A DNA stretch of 64,000 bases from Chrysoperla carnea (taxonomy: Eukaryota > Arthropoda > Insecta > Neuroptera > Chrysopidae), in contig NC_058342.1 of NCBI RefSeq assembly GCF_905475395.1, positions 16,526,640-16,590,639 of the forward strand, read 5' to 3'. Under the pieces are notes generated by a model. It was not told where the DNA came from and made no database searches. It saw only the letters and a program-made list of their open reading frames with translations. The position numbers and the translations under genes were made by a program. Every line of letters starts with the position of its first letter. The first letter of the stretch is position 1. Below are positions 9,931 through 37,920 of this stretch, piece by piece.

Positions 9931-10328
9931 TCAAGAATTTACAAACAATTTTGTTATTTTTGTAACACAAAGTTGAAATTACATTACCTATTGTAATTCT
10001 ACCAAAAGTTTTTACTCCTAACACGTATTATAATTTGCTGTAACTGTTAATATAATGGTTCGCGTTCATCAATGGCGTTTAACCTTTTTGTTTTTCCCTT
10101 TGGAAGTCCATGATAAAATACCTAAATAAGAAAAAAAACTAATATTAGTTTTCAAAACAAATAATAAGATTCAATTCCGAAAAACAAACTTTGTTTTCGA
10201 ATATGATTTCTGCAATTTAAATAATAGATCCGGCAAAATAAAATTTTCACATGGAAAATTTTTGCAGGATCTCGTTTAAAACATGTTCCTGAACGTAAAA
10301 GGGCAGGTTTCCCGTGGGTAACCCGGTA

Positions 10329-11206
10329 GAATATTGTTTTGTATTGCTAATTTTTTTAAACAAATAAGTAATATTAACCGAATTGCTTTGGGAAAAATTG
10401 TTTTATGAATTGGGGTCAAAAGTTATAAAAAATGTTCTTAGGAATTATTTAGTCCAATTTTCGAGTAAAAAAAAAACAATTTTCATTCCTCAAAAAGTCT
10501 ATTCCTCCGTAGAGTAAAGCTTACTCAACAACATTATGCAAAAACCTTTGACCTAATTGCATTTAAAGTGCTTGATTGTTAATTATTGAGAGAGCTCGTG
10601 TAAAACCATCCAAAAATAACGATTTTCTATTCTATACATGCTAGAAAGATGGGATTGACACCAATCGACTTGAAATAAAGTCAAATTTTCAGAAAAGTTC
10701 GAATATTAACATTTTCCACAACGCAACTCTCCGGAAAATTTAAAAAAACGATTTTCCGGAAGGCTGCGTTGTGGAAAATCAATTTTTTTTTATAATTTTC
10801 TGTTAATTTGACTTTATTTTGAGTCGATTGGTGAAAGCATCATCTTTCTAGCATGTATAGAACAGAGAGTCGTTATTTTTGGGTGGTTTTTCGCGAGCTC
10901 TCTTAACAATTAGTAATCAAGCACTTAAAATGTAATTAGGACAAAAGTTTTTGCGGGATGTTGTTGAGTAAACTTTACTCTACAATTGAAAATTTTATAC
11001 ATATTAAAAATATGATTTTTTCAGACGGATTAAAATCTTTTTTTCTTTCGTTTTTTCAAATTTTATGAATTTTTTACTCGAAAACTGGAGGGCTTAGAAA
11101 AAAATGTCTAAGAACACTTTTTTTTTACTTGTGACCCCAATTACATGAAGCAAGTCGGTCAATATTACTTATTTGTTTAAAAAAAATTAGCAAAACAAAA
11201 CAATAT
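10329..11206. repeat. Palindromic (foldback) element, ~880 bp
   Basis: Left and right halves are reverse complements with small differences. The centre is near 10738, where 'ccacaacgcaac' faces 'gctgcgttgtgg'. Matching pairs include 'gaaagatg' with 'catctttc' and 'gcttgattgttaattattga' with its complement near 10915. There is no coding capacity. As RNA it would fold into a long hairpin. Confidence 0.8.
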
Positions 11207-11209
11207 CCT

Positions 11210-13885
11210 CAGGGCCGGATTTAATCTTTTGCCGCCATTGAAATCTCACTCAAAGTTATGTAGTTTTGATATCTTATTTAAAAATAAACAAAACTATTGA
11301 GTCTCTTTGCACTCATTGTAGAACGTAAGTAGTTTTTAACCTTTTTCTAAAAACGATCGCTCTGCACTACAGTTTGTTACAGCTAAAGGTCGTTTGCTCG
11401 CAAAAGTTTTAGAAGATCGGAAGGTCAATTTTTTTCTATCGTTTTTTCAGTGCAACAAGCATAGCAAAAATACCCAAATTTAAATTTTATGATTCCAGAA
11501 AATTAAAAAATTAAATATTACCATTTCAAATCTTCAAAGAAATTAATTAATTAAATTTTTTCGAAGACAAATTTTCACTTAAGGTGCCAAAATTATGATT
11601 TACAGTTATTTCGATTTGACAAATATTGTATAAGTCGAATTTCTTGAATTATCTATTAAATAATGTATGATTCATTAAAAAAATAAAAAATTTCCATTCA
11701 GAAATTTTGATGACAATAAGAAAATTTTTTTCCACTCTAGAAAATTTGCCGCCCTGGGCACTAGCCCCGACTCCCCCTAGTGTAAATCCACCGCCGGGTT
11801 AGGTAAAAGATGTCAAGGATCAAAAAATGGGAATCGTTTAAAATATAAAATCCAATAATTTTTTTAAATGCTCAATAAAAAGAATATGGGTGTCCGGAAG
11901 TGAGGTAAATCGAAAAAGTACAAGTTCACATGGATATGATTTTGTTGAGTACACTTAGACAAATATTTTCTACCAGGCGGTTTCCATAAAAATCTACTGG
12001 CGCGGAGTTTTTTCGGTTTTATTTCCTCGAATAAATTGAAACCTGTTCATTTCGATGCAAAAAATTAGAATTTATTTCAATCGGAATAAAACTTTTATCT
12101 AATTCATTGAAAATTCAAAATGCTTTTCAATCGAAATGAAATTGAATTTTCATTCTACGAAGAGGATTCACGATGAAAATGAGATAAAGCCTTTTTGACG
12201 ATGAGTATCGTCAAAAAGACGAATATACGATCGATTCACATTACGTGTACTTTGGCGTGAAGTCAACGCAGATTATCGACACACATCGGGCAAAGATCCT
12301 AGGTATTATGAAATTATAAAGCAGCGAAAAACCATTGAGAAACTTAATGTAAGGAATCTTTTAAATTAAAAAATACATGGGCCCACTTCGCAGATGCCAA
12401 TTATTTTCGCTTTATACTTTCGTACGACGTACGTGGTTCGATTCGTCTGTCGAAAAATTCGATTTTATATTTTAAAGTTTCGATCTACTATACTCCAATC
12501 GTTCATTAAAATATAAGCATTCGAAATAAAACTAAAGAAAATACCTTTTTTTTCAAATCCAAATTTTTCGACGAATTTTCTTCGTCGGCTTCTTGTGTAT
12601 GTGGAACTTTATCTGGAACATTATCCAGGGTATTAGCTTCTTTATTTGCTTTTTGAACATTCATAATTTAATTTAAAGTCCAATAAAATATATTAAACTA
12701 ATAATTTTTATTTTATTTAACTCAGTTTTAACGAGACAGATTTAAAACGTCCTCAATTTAGTGAAACCTAATTTCGAATAACTTTTGTTTTATAAACAAA
12801 TTATGCATTTTTCTAAGCTTGCTCTGATTAAAATCTAAACGATAAGTTATTCTAGAACATACTAGATCATTCTATTCGTTAAATTTTTGTCGTTCGATAA
12901 TTTATCCTACATATTTTCGTATCCATAGTAACCATAGGCATTTTTACAAATTGGGGTGTACTTAAGTAATATTGTCTGTCTCTAAGCGCGGATTCTGAGA
13001 GGGTAAATTGGGGTGTGCGCCTCCTCCAAAAGAAATCAACTACAATCAAACCTGGATGGATAACCATATACTGCCGATTTAGCCTTCTGAAACCTCGATA
13101 AGTGAGGAACAGGAAACATCTATAAGAGAAAGTGGTTTTTCTCTCTTTTCCCTAGTGTATCTCCACAAGTTAGACTGCTACTTGCCTGCGCCTCTAAGCG
13201 CGACAGTCGACTAACTGACATTGTTTTTGTCAAAAACCTTTATAAGTGAGAAAAAACCAATTCTGAACTTATATAAGCGCGAAACCAAAAAATAAAATAT
13301 TCGGATCCTATTTGTGAAAAGACAGCGGTGGATTTACACTAGGGGTAGTCGGAGCTAGTGCCCAGGGCGGCAAAATTTGGCAAGTGGAAAAAAATTTTCT
13401 TATTGTCATCAAAATTTCTGAATGGAAAGTTTTTATTTTTTTAATTAATGATACATTATTTAATAGATAATTCAAGAAATTCGACTTATACAGTATTTGT
13501 CAAATCGAAATACTGTAAATCATAATTTTGGCACCTTAAGTGAAAATTTGTCTTCGAAAAAATTTAATTAATTCATTTCTTTGAAGATTTGAAATGGTAA
13601 TATTTGATTTTTTAATTTACTGGAATCATAAAATTTAAATTTGGGTATTTTTGCTATGCTTGTTGCACTGAAAAAACGATAGAAAAAAATTGACCTTCCG
13701 ATCTTCTGAAACTTTTGCGAGCAAACGACCTTTACACTGAGTTTCCAAACGTAGAAATCGCAATAATAGAATATTTATTACGTTAGCTGTAACAAACTGT
13801 AGTGCAGAACGATCGTTTTTAGAAAAAGGTTAAAAACTACTTACGTTCTACAATGAGTGCAAAGAGACTCAATAGTTTTGTTTTT
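11210..13885. repeat. Inverted pair of a ~560-bp repeat with 1.5-kb spacer
   Basis: 11290-11800 and 13322-13882 are reverse complements ('ttgcactcattgtagaacgt' near 11309 against 13843). The facing inner ends read '...cccctagtgtaaatccaccgc' and 'gcggtggatttacactagggg', a probable element terminus. The spacer holds pogo-like sequence at 12940-13310. It could be one large foldback or two copies inserted head to head. Confidence 0.75.
12940..13310. repeat. Pogo-like non-autonomous DNA element fragment
   Basis: It carries the repeated 'cctcgataagtgagga', 'tataagcgcg' and 'ctctaagcgcg' strings typical of pogo/Tigger-class non-coding regions, and resembles 41574-42570. No transposase frame survives. 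Confidence 0.4.
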
Positions 13886-13889
13886 TATG

Positions 13890-14290
13890 AGGGTTACAGA
13901 CTGGTCAAGGTACGGATGCTAGAGTCAAATTAGGCCAGTTTAATTTAAAGACTGAGGTTAAGCCTAAAGAACGGATTCTCAAATAGGGCATAGAGGGATG
14001 ATTTAGGTACACACGAGAAAAGAATACTATCGAATATAGGATTTAAATAATATATTTTTATTTAATATAATACAACAATAATTTCAAAAAAATAAAAAAA
14101 AAAACACAATTTTTTCTCAGTTAGTTTGTTTTAAAAATTTTCATATACTCATATCAAAGCTGCAATTTTTTATTTCGTTTTATCCAGACGTTTCGAGACA
14201 TCATTAGTTTTTTTTTTCGTTTTTTTAGAATTTATTTATAATATACATATTTTTTAAATAGAATAGAAAAACCATACAAAAGCATAAATA
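13890..14290. other. No gene seen
   Basis: Contains A/T runs (14080-14110, 14205-14225) only. Confidence 0.4.
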
Positions 14291-14296
14291 ATAGTA

Positions 14297-15212
14297 CAGT
14301 CAAAATTGATTATAACGACATTGCTTATAATGATAAATCGTTTATTATGACAAATTGGCAAGTTTCTGACTGAATCCAAATATAACATACCGTCAATATA
14401 CCGTTTATAACATACATCGGATAAAACAACATATCTGGATGAATGGGATTTTAACGTTAAGATGTCAACTGATTTTTTCATTGATTGAAAAGGCAAAAGA
14501 CACCTACTACTTCACTTTTTAATGTGCTGTGCCATATTTGCTCTTCTAGTCTTTTATAATTGCGATAGTTTTCCTAGTTTTTTATAAACTTTGTAGTTTG
14601 TGTTCTTATAAATATTTGGTACATATAATTTTATGTAATTCACTAACAAAATTTTTACACCTATAGTTCTTTTTTCGATCGCTAGATAGAGTCTTCCTTA
14701 GCATTAAAATACTTACATCACTCAATTTTGAGTAGTCTTTAATTAATATTGAGTAGTTTTCACTTAAATTTAATAATTTTCACTTTATTTTGAACCTTAT
14801 AAACAGCGTGGCCTTAACTACAAAGTTAACTGTTGTAAATGACAGTTGTTCATTTTTTTGTAAGGAACAACTTCATAAATTTCTATCTACAATGTAGTCA
14901 ATGTTGTTAGGAGCTTACGTTATATTATAGGAGCTTAATTTAGCCCAATCGTAAAAAGACAAGCTGAAATACTTTACTTTTGTCGTCTGTTTGGGAAAAT
15001 TCTTTGTCCACCTAAATGATCAGGTGGGGGCGCCCCAATCTGACCATATGGTATTACAGCTTGTCTTTTGACGGCCAGGCTTTCATTTTTCTTTAGAAAG
15101 GGATGATTTTTCTGTGATTAGCTTCTGGTGACGTTTTTTTTCAGAACGACTGTCGGATATAAAGACCATAATTTTAGATCTCTTCAATGTTGTTATAACC
15201 GGATTTTGACTA
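14297..15212. mobile_element. Pogo/mariner-type non-autonomous element with TA target site
   Basis: The left terminus after TA reads CAGTCAAAATTGATTATAAC; the right terminus in reverse complement reads TAGTCAAAATCCGGTTATAAC, again next to TA. The interior has 'ttataatgataaatcg', 'cgtttataacatac' and similar TTATAA-rich text common in pogo-like elements. Length 916 bp, no transposase recognised. The same opening text recurs at about 61313 and 61605. Confidence 0.65.
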
Positions 15213-15892
15213 TAATGAACGTAAAATATTTTGTTTTTTTTTTTTTTAGTTTTGTCATGTGTGTATGTATAAATATACAAATTTTTTTATATATTTTTTA
15301 TAAGGCCTTTACAAAAATGTTTGACCTGAAACTTTTATTAAAATTATCAATTGAACATCAAACGAAAAAATATTAAACGAAATTTTGTAGTTTCTCTGTT
15401 AAGGAAAGGAGTTCTCAAAAATAAAAATTTTGTAGTGCATTTAATTCTGATAAAAAAATTAACAAATCGAAATAAGGTAGTTGATTGTTTTTTAAAGTTA
15501 TACGGCCACTACAAAAGAACCACTATCTATTATAGCAGCTTGATATGAAGACAACATTCTAAGAACAAAGTTCTTTTGCAGTTTTTGAATCCGATGTTCC
15601 ATTAACGAGATAGAGTTTTGTTAATTATCCTTTCTAACGATAACTAAAGAAGACCCACCTCGTTAATAATACATCGGAGCAAAAAAAAAAATTTTTCTTA
15701 GAATATAATAGCTTTGGTACAAACTGTATTAGTCAGTAATTATGAGGGAGCCAGAATAATATACGCATTTTTAACGATGATGGCTCTAGAAAGTTAGCAC
15801 TCCGTATTTTGTTTTTCTTTATAAAATAAATAAATATGGAGTGCTAATTATTTAGATAAAAGTGAGTTAGACATACTTTTTAGGGCCGGAAC
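15213..15892. other. No gene seen; one small hairpin
   Basis: Short AT-rich open frames only. At 15794-15847 'ttagcactccgtatttt' pairs with 'aaatatggagtgctaa', an imperfect stem with a ~22-base loop. Confidence 0.4.
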
Positions 15893-16072
15893 TTCAGCTA
15901 AAGAGTCCCCGGGACAAAACAAATTGTGAAAGCTCCATTTAAAAATTATTTGTGGTAATAATATGGTATAAATGAAAAGTATGATGCAATATGTTTAGAT
16001 CTGGTTTGAAAATTTTCCCTTTTTATCCTCTGCCAAAGGGTTCCGCCAGTTGTTCCATTGTGGTTCCGGCCC
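15893..16072. repeat. Possible small MITE
   Basis: GGGCCGGAAC at 15893 and GTTCCGGCCC at 16063 are perfect 10-bp inverted termini 180 bp apart. In this AT-rich context the match is notable but short. Confidence 0.3.
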
Positions 16073-16751
16073 ATGTATTTTTTATTTTGGGCGCACAGTT
16101 TAATAATTATGAACTAAACTATCTGTTAACGTGCACCATTGGTAAAAAGAGACGTCAAATAATGTCCACTGACGATAATGCGGCTAATTTTTATTTTTTT
16201 GTGTCTATATCAATCAACAGTCAGTCTATTCTTCTCTATGGAGCGAATAATTTGATCGTAGATCAGATATATTTGATGGTTGAAAAATACATATTTTTTA
16301 ATATGCTTAGTGCCACCAAATATATTTGATGTATATAAGGTGTTGGAATTTTACTGGCCGCAAATACGTCTCGGTAATTAAAGACTCTAAGCTAAGACTG
16401 ATGAATTTTAAAGAGTTCATATTAATTGAGTCTATTATTCTGAATTTTAAAGAATGTATGACGTTCTTGTAGCAAATGAACAATATTCTGTTGACATAAG
16501 GCAAATTTGGTTATTTCTTAATCATAAAAATGTATTAATGTTTTTCCCAGCGCTTATGGTTAAATTTGATGAAACATATGCGAGGTTTCCTATTGCTTTT
16601 ATGTTAAATATTGAATTTTTAATTGCACACAATTGGTTTATTAAAATTTACTAGAAAAAAATTATCTAAATCTTAAATTTAATGTTAACAGCGTATTAAA
16701 AATACAAAATGATTTAGTGACCATATAACTTTCAAGTGAGTATATTCAGGT
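16073..16751. other. No gene seen
   Basis: Short overlapping open frames without domains; AT-rich. Confidence 0.4.
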
Positions 16752-17413
16752 CAGTGCTGGATTTGATGGTGATAGCACCCTAGACTCAAGGCATTGCAAG
16801 GCGCCGTTTTGTAACGAAATATAATCCGACGGCAAGAAAATATATAAGGACGAGAAACTATATAAGGACGAAAGTGGAGAGGTTAGGAGAAAAAAAGGCG
16901 CCTATCTGGGCGAGGTCTAATCCTCGATTGTTGCGTACCTTGTACTGCACATCAAGCTGTCTTTTGTTTTCAATTTTTTGTCTTTTGTTTTCAATCAATT
17001 GAAAGTTATTGAAAACAATTTCAATTGTTTCAATTGTCAAGTACGCAACGAAGGATGACTAGACTCCGCCCAGATTAGCACCGTAAATTCAGCTACGGCC
17101 GCTCATAGCTCGACATAGGAAGTTTCTACGCTGAGGTTCTATCTGGGCGGGATCTAGTCATCGGTCGTTGCATACTTGACAATTTCAAGTATGCAACGTT
17201 TTCAATCACTTTCAATTGATTGAAAACAAAAGACAGTATGATGCGCAGTAGAAAGTACGCAACTGCCGAGAGCTAGGCCTCGCCTAGATAGGTGCCTTTT
17301 TTCCTGCTATCCTCTCCAAGTTTCACGTCCTTATATATATGTTCTTGCCGCCGGTGTGTATTTTGCCTTGCAATGACTTGGATCTAGGGTGCCATCACCA
17401 TCAAACCCGACAG
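16752..17413. mobile_element. Foldback/MITE, ~660 bp with GC-rich arms
   Basis: The left arm (gctggatttgatggtgatag...) and right arm (...ccatcaccatcaaacccgac) are reverse complements over most of the element, including 'tatctgggcgaggtctaatc' facing 'gaggcctcgcctagatagg'. The middle is a further inverted set around 'gtacgcaacgaaggatgac' and 'cagattagcac'. The 'acttgacaatttcaagtatg' hairpin lies near 17175. No coding capacity. Confidence 0.75.
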
Positions 17414-19115
17414 AGGCTTCATGGATTCAAGCCTAAAGCCACCACTGAGTCAACTGCCTGAAAAAAACATACAAATTTGCGGCAAATTTTTTGGCAAAAG
17501 ATTTCTAAATGACATTTAATTATCAGATGTGAACAAATGACAATCGAAAGTGGATTATGTTTCAAAATGGCATTTGTTAATGTATATTATTTTCGAATAT
17601 CTTGAAAATTGTAAGATTTTATCGTAAACAAAATCATTAACAAATTTTAAGAACCTAAATGATGAAATCACAAAGTGTAAATTCTACCGTGTTGAAGTTC
17701 AGGATAGGAAGACACCAATACAATGGTTTTTAGAGGCACTCTACGGCATTGGGCGAACAAAAATTTTCTCTGATACTTCAACTTGGTATAAAGAAAAATA
17801 CACTTTCGTTTTGAGAGAATGTTAAAAGAAATTCAATTTTGAGAGGATGTTAAAAGAGATTATAAGGCGGGAAATTGCAGTAAAATTTTCTGGCTAACGT
17901 AGCTGTTGTACTCGAATTTTTAAGTTTCTTCCAAAAATTTAAATGCAAATTCTATTTCAAGCAAATTTTATCGTAAATGACTTAAGGGATCATTACTGAT
18001 CATTCTCGATTAATATATCAAAAATCTTCTTCGGATAAAAAATTCTAAAAGGTTTTTAAATTATGAGGGGTCAGCGCGCTTAAGCAGCCCGACATTTTTT
18101 CCTAAATTTATTTGCCTTTATATATATCTTCCTAAATATGGCTGTTAACGAAAAAGCAAATACAAACGCGAACGCCGAGTTAAAAAAAATTGATTTAAAA
18201 AAAAACTGTACGGTAAATATCATGTTGAAATTTATTTTCTATTAACTGAGGGAACTCTGATCTTTTGAATAAATTAAAAAAATTAGTAGTTAACTGTGAT
18301 CCTCGATACTGCCATATTACCTTAACTAATTTTGAAGCGATATTTTTGCGAATTTACTGCTCTCTTACTAGATCAAACGCTTTATTAACGAAATGATATG
18401 ACAACCCTGACCAAAATCAGAGATTTTGTAGTTAAAATTTCTCTGATTATTCCTTAACATTTCCAGAATTTCTAAATTCTCTGATATTTAAGGTTTTTCG
18501 ATTGCCATCTGTTAAATCTTGGACGAAGTCTCATTTATAAAAATTTTCGTAGAGGGAAAAGCATTAGCCTATCAAATTTTCAGCCGTTTCGAAATAAATG
18601 TCAAATACTGCGCTTAACCTTAAATTTTTTATGATTTTTTTTTTTTTTTTTTTTTGCATCGTTTTAAAAGTAATCAACTACCCTATTGATTATTATAACA
18701 AATTTTTTTAATCAAATTTCGGAATTTCCAAATTAATTTTTGGGGGAGATCAAATTGTAAAAGGTGACTTAAATAATCGTTCTGATACGATCGCTGCCGG
18801 TCAAAGAATACATTTTCAAACAAAAAATTTCGATTTTCACATAAAACAAAACAAAAAAGAAATTTTCTTGTATATGTTAATTATTGCTTATATATTTAGA
18901 AAAAATGTTGACACCTCCATATACAAATTACTGCATACGTGGATTGTAATGTGGAGGCATTTGTTGTTTTGTTTTAAAGGTATATTCTCTGAAAATAAGT
19001 TTTTATATGCCCAACTTTGTTTTTAGAATAAAATCGTGAACAATTGAACAATGGCTTTGTTTTGTTTTTTGTTTTTTGTTTTTTTTTTTAAGTTTTTTTT
19101 TTTTTTTTTTTTAGT
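17414..19115. other. Intergenic region downstream of Cullin-2, no gene seen
   Basis: AT-rich with poly(T) tracts (about 18637-18656, 19080-19112). No domain or repeat family beyond low-complexity runs was recognised. Confidence 0.4.
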
Positions 19116-19137
19116 TTTATTTTCGATATAATTTATT
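19116..19137 (-). promoter_or_regulatory. Polyadenylation signals of Cullin-2
   Basis: On the minus strand AATAAA occurs at 19137-19132, just after the stop codon, and again at 19121-19116, followed by an A-rich tract. They could give a very short 3' UTR; a longer one is possible. Confidence 0.45.
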
Positions 19138-19139
19138 TT

Positions 19140-33594
<14,455 letters not shown>

Positions 33595-34330
33595 TTTGAA
33601 TGATTTTCCCGAACACACTCACAAATCAAGAAATTTTTCGTACACTTTCAAATAATCATAAAACAAATTTTCTTTTTGTTATTTTTTTTTCAAAAGTATA
33701 ACGTTTTTAATTTTTTGTTAAATCCAAAATTATATTTTTTTTGATTGAGGTTGACCTTACGCTTTCTTTATTTATGTTTTTTTTTATTATTTTGCTTGTT
33801 CATCTGTCGAATTGTCACGAGAACAATTATGGCTGAACTATGGTTTTTTTCATATATGTTATTGGATGCTAAGCGATTATATATCTTATAAACAAAAGAT
33901 ATAAAGTATAGAATGCCTTGGACACGTTGTACAGTGTCTTCTGTGTTTCACTTAATTCATTTTCACTTTTTTAAAGCTAAATGTAATGTAATAGAGGTGT
34001 TTTATAATGATCTTATTCGAGCAATAAATTGATATAGATTTCGTCGATGAATTACTGGGATTTAGGAAATAATAAACCCGGAAAAAATACCGGATTACTT
34101 AGATGAATAATTAGTTGTTTTATACAACCACTAGCTGTTTTATAAAAAGTGTTTAGCGGTTTTTAATAAATACTGAACTTTAACACGAAAAATTGCATAT
34201 TTAATAATGCAGTGAATCAACGATTAGAGGTTATGTAAAACAGGTTGAAATGAAACGTCAGATTGTCGATTTTAGTTCTAAACAACAATAATGGCGTAAG
34301 TTATATATATATTAATAATAATAATATACT
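33595..34330. other. Upstream region of Cul2, promoter expected, no motif certain
   Basis: The Cul2 start codon is at 33594 and transcription runs leftward, so its promoter lies here. There is no convincing TATA box. No divergent gene is visible on the plus strand. Confidence 0.4.
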
Positions 34331-34333
34331 AGC

Positions 34334-34440
34334 TCGACTCGCACGGAATTCCCATGGATAAAAAAAACAACTTTATTGTTTAAATTAGCATTAGGAGAAC
34401 AGGATCAAGCTAGCACGAGGCTATGGTTTTTTGTAACTTG
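34334..34440 (-). repeat. 3' end of the Helitron-like dispersed repeat
   Basis: Read on the minus strand it ends 'ccgtgcgagtcgagCTAGT', matching the 40590 copy ('cacgggtcgagctagt'). Confidence 0.5.
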
Positions 34441-37400
34441 CGTTTACCTTGTGAATTAAGTATCATCGTCTATGAATTTTAACTCGACCCCATTCAAGGC
34501 ATGGCCAAAAAGTTGTAGTACCTGTGCATTTTAATAACAGGTTTAACGTGTAAGAGTCAAAAAATCTTCAGACCGGCTCTAGCACAGAATCCATTTGATT
34601 GTTTTTTTGGTCGAAATTTGTTTTTCGTCAATCTGTACTATGTAGCAGAATATTAAAATAAAATTGGAAACTCGAAAAAATCGTCGATGATTTACATAGG
34701 TTAGCATTTTTTATTTCGCCCTACACTAAATGCTTATTGTGGCTGCAGGTAAGCTATTCTGCATTACTGCCAAACTTGGGTAGCAGTTTTGTTAGTTATT
34801 TTGTAAAATAACTAATGAACTAATGAACTAATGGATTTGTAAAACCACTGATACTATCTATCTGCGACATAGATGCAGAATTATGCAATAGAAACATATA
34901 TAAGTCTGTAGGTACAGATTCATAGAAAAGTCATGATAAGTTTTCCAATCCGATTCGGGGTATATAGTTTTAGTCGATATCCTAGAAACTACTCGTCTAT
35001 TTGTCAAAGAGATACGATTTTTGTATTTTTTGGATTAAAGTTACTCTAGAAAATTATTTTTATTCAAATCGGAGACAAAAATTTTTTTACCAACTTTCTT
35101 AACCCTTCCCTTTTAAAAAAAATCGAGAAAATTACAAAAACAAATTCCTTGTATCGAAACTTGTTGAAATTTGGTATATGATTCTCTTTCAAAACGAATG
35201 AAAATAGGGTTAATTTGAAAGGAAACCTAGTTTTCGATTAATTTTTAATTTTTTTTTCTGAACAACCGCTTAATTTCATTTATCCCTGATAGAAAAGTTT
35301 GGTTGAATTTCGACTCAAATTTCCAATTCATTCTGGTTGAATTACAATTCAATACAATAGAACCCATTATGAAATTTCGAATTCGATCCCATTCATGAAT
35401 TGCAACCAATTTCAAATTACCGATTAGTCTATTGGATTGAATCGGAATTCAATCGCAATGAATTGGAAATTTTTTCCAATTAAACTCGATTCATTTTAAT
35501 TAAATTTCGATTCAAAATTTTAATTGATTTCAATTGGAATGAATCGAAACTTTTTTTACAAATGAATCCTATTTATTCCGATTGGTTGAATTGCAAATTT
35601 CTGATTCATGAATCGGATTTTTTGATCAGGGATATAATTTGAAAATTTGAGTCGTTTCGTAGTTTTTATGGTAACTGAAATGAATTGAATCTATTGACTA
35701 ATCACCATAATAAAATTAACACATTTATTTATAATGACAGTTTTTTTTTTTTAAAACAATAACTTTTAAATGGATTAATGAATTATTTTAAAATGCTCAC
35801 AGTAGTTTTAGCCTTAACTGAAGAGCATCCTATTTTTCGTTCGTTTTGTATGATTTTGATATGTCCCACAATAAAACATTCTTAATAGTTAAAAATTAAA
35901 TGATTAAATTACTTTTGTTACAAATACGATAATTTTGATGGAAGCCACTGTAGAAAAATGCGTATATATTCTGTATATATAGGTAACTGAACTAAATAAA
36001 AGAGATTTCCTAATTTTAAATATTTCGCCAAAAATTAAGTATCATTCACAATGAATTTCATTATAAATGTTCTATTTTTAAAAATATCCTTCAGTTTTTT
36101 TACCTCTACATTCAGATAACTGCGTAAAATTTTTATAGCATGGAAAAGAAATGTTAAGTTTTCATTGGAAACTTTACATTTTTTGGTATCCGTTTTAATG
36201 CTTTTACGATTTTTGGTCTTTAGGCTTTTTAGATATGTGATGTATAACTCTGTATTTACCCAGTTTTGTATTTTTATATTACAAAATGTTGCGTTCGAGC
36301 TAATCGAAAGATTTTTCAAATTTATTCAAAAAGCAAGCGTATACCTAGAAAATTTGTAGGAAAGGCTTTTATTCAACCTTTATCAGGACGGTTCTAGGGA
36401 TATCTCGAAAAATACTCATCTAATAGTTAACTGAATTAGATTTTTATGTTATTTGGGTCTCAATTTTAATAATTCGTAGACATTCCTCCTTTTTACAATT
36501 TACAAAGCAAAAATTCCTCCTTTTTACAATTTTTTCATGAGAAATTTCTTACCTTTCTGCTACCTAGTACAAACAATGGAACCTTAAATTTATGCGTATA
36601 CTTCGTAGTATATGCAATACTAATTGCATTTATGTCTATTTCTTTAACATATAAGAAATTATAAACGTAAGGCAAAATATGTATTACTTGCACTACCATT
36701 TGTTTAAAGTAGTTCGGCTTTTATTTTTTTTTTTGCGGTAAAGAATAGTTAAAAATCCCTTGATCACAATAAACACAGTTTTGGGGCCTCTTGCGTGGCA
36801 AAATTGTGATTTTTAACACAGAACCTTATTTTCTTCTTTATGAAGAAAATTTATCGCAGATTCTGATGCAAAAAAAAAAAAAAAAACATTACTTTACGGC
36901 GCTTTCCAAAAGAAAACATAAAAAAAACTTTGGTTTTTGACGTTTAAACGTCAAAAACTAGTCAAATTTCTTTTAACGATATTTTTAAAGCATAAAATCG
37001 ATCTTTTACGATATTTTTAAAGCATTAAAAAACATTTACGTGATACAAATATTATTTTTATTCATAACTTAGATTTAAATTCAGTGAATATAAATTAGTT
37101 GCTAACTTGACTAGTCATGTGACGGCCGAACTACTTTAAAATACAGTATATGTGCGCTACTGGAAACTGAGTGGGCAAATTATCACAATATTTTGGGTAT
37201 GTTTCGAAATAAATTGGCACTAATGTAAGATATGACATTTATTCAGTATACTGCAAAGCATTTTTTTTAGCCAGCTATAGTGCTATACTGGTTACTGGTT
37301 AAAACGGAACACAGTCCAGTGTATTGTCACCTCGGTTTTTGACACCTTTATCAAATGAAAATAATTTTCATTAAAAAGTTCTCTATTCAACGAAATAAAT

Positions 37401-37610
37401 TATTGTTTGAATATTTTTATAATTAAATATTTATAAATTATAATATATTCAAGATTAGTTGAAAAAATTAAATTTTTTTTCTTATAATAAAAATGTATAA
37501 ATTTTTATTTAGTTAAAATGTTTTATTTTCATTTATCATGAATGTAATGTCTAAAATTTTTATTAATAAAACAATTTTACTTCACATTTTATAATTATGA
37601 CGAATAATTT
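34441..37610. other. Intergenic, no gene seen
   Basis: A 96-bp-unit fragment ('gaccccattcaaggcatggc') lies near 34485. About 35270-35640 is a degenerate low-complexity tract rich in 'gaattg', 'aatcgaa' and 'attcaat'. Open frames of 60-95 codons near 36035-36359 overlap on both strands and have no domain. Confidence 0.45.
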
Positions 37611-37614
37611 ATAA

Positions 37615-37920
37615 TATTTGGATGACCGAGATTTGCTCGGTATTTTTTGAGTTAATAAGACATAAATTTTATCACTAATATAAGACCGTTTAAAATGTCT
37701 CCACGCAAATACAAATTTGAATTTCCCGGTAATGTCTTTTATTTCGTTAACTACAATATACACCAATAGATGTCAGGAAGAGTCAGTTATTGCAGTGCAT
37801 GTTTCAGTTTTTCATGAAAAGACGGGTAAAAGGTCGTTTTTTAAAAATGAAACTTTGCTAGATCGACTTTTCGCCCCAGCACACTCATTTTCATGAACAT
37901 CGTTGGAGCCATTTCCAAGA
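37615..37920 (-). repeat. Dispersed repeat with 'gaccgagatttgctcggta', copy 1
   Basis: It is homologous to 54470-54770 over ~300 bp: 'ttttatcactaatataag', 'atgtctccac', 'caccaatagatgtcaggaag', 'ttttcatgaa'. The short open frame at 37563-37766 recurs only as repeat text. Confidence 0.6.

Noticed and set aside
15991-16329. 112-codon plus-strand frame
   Set aside because: Starts inside a possible MITE, low-complexity C-terminus, no recognisable domain or neighbours.
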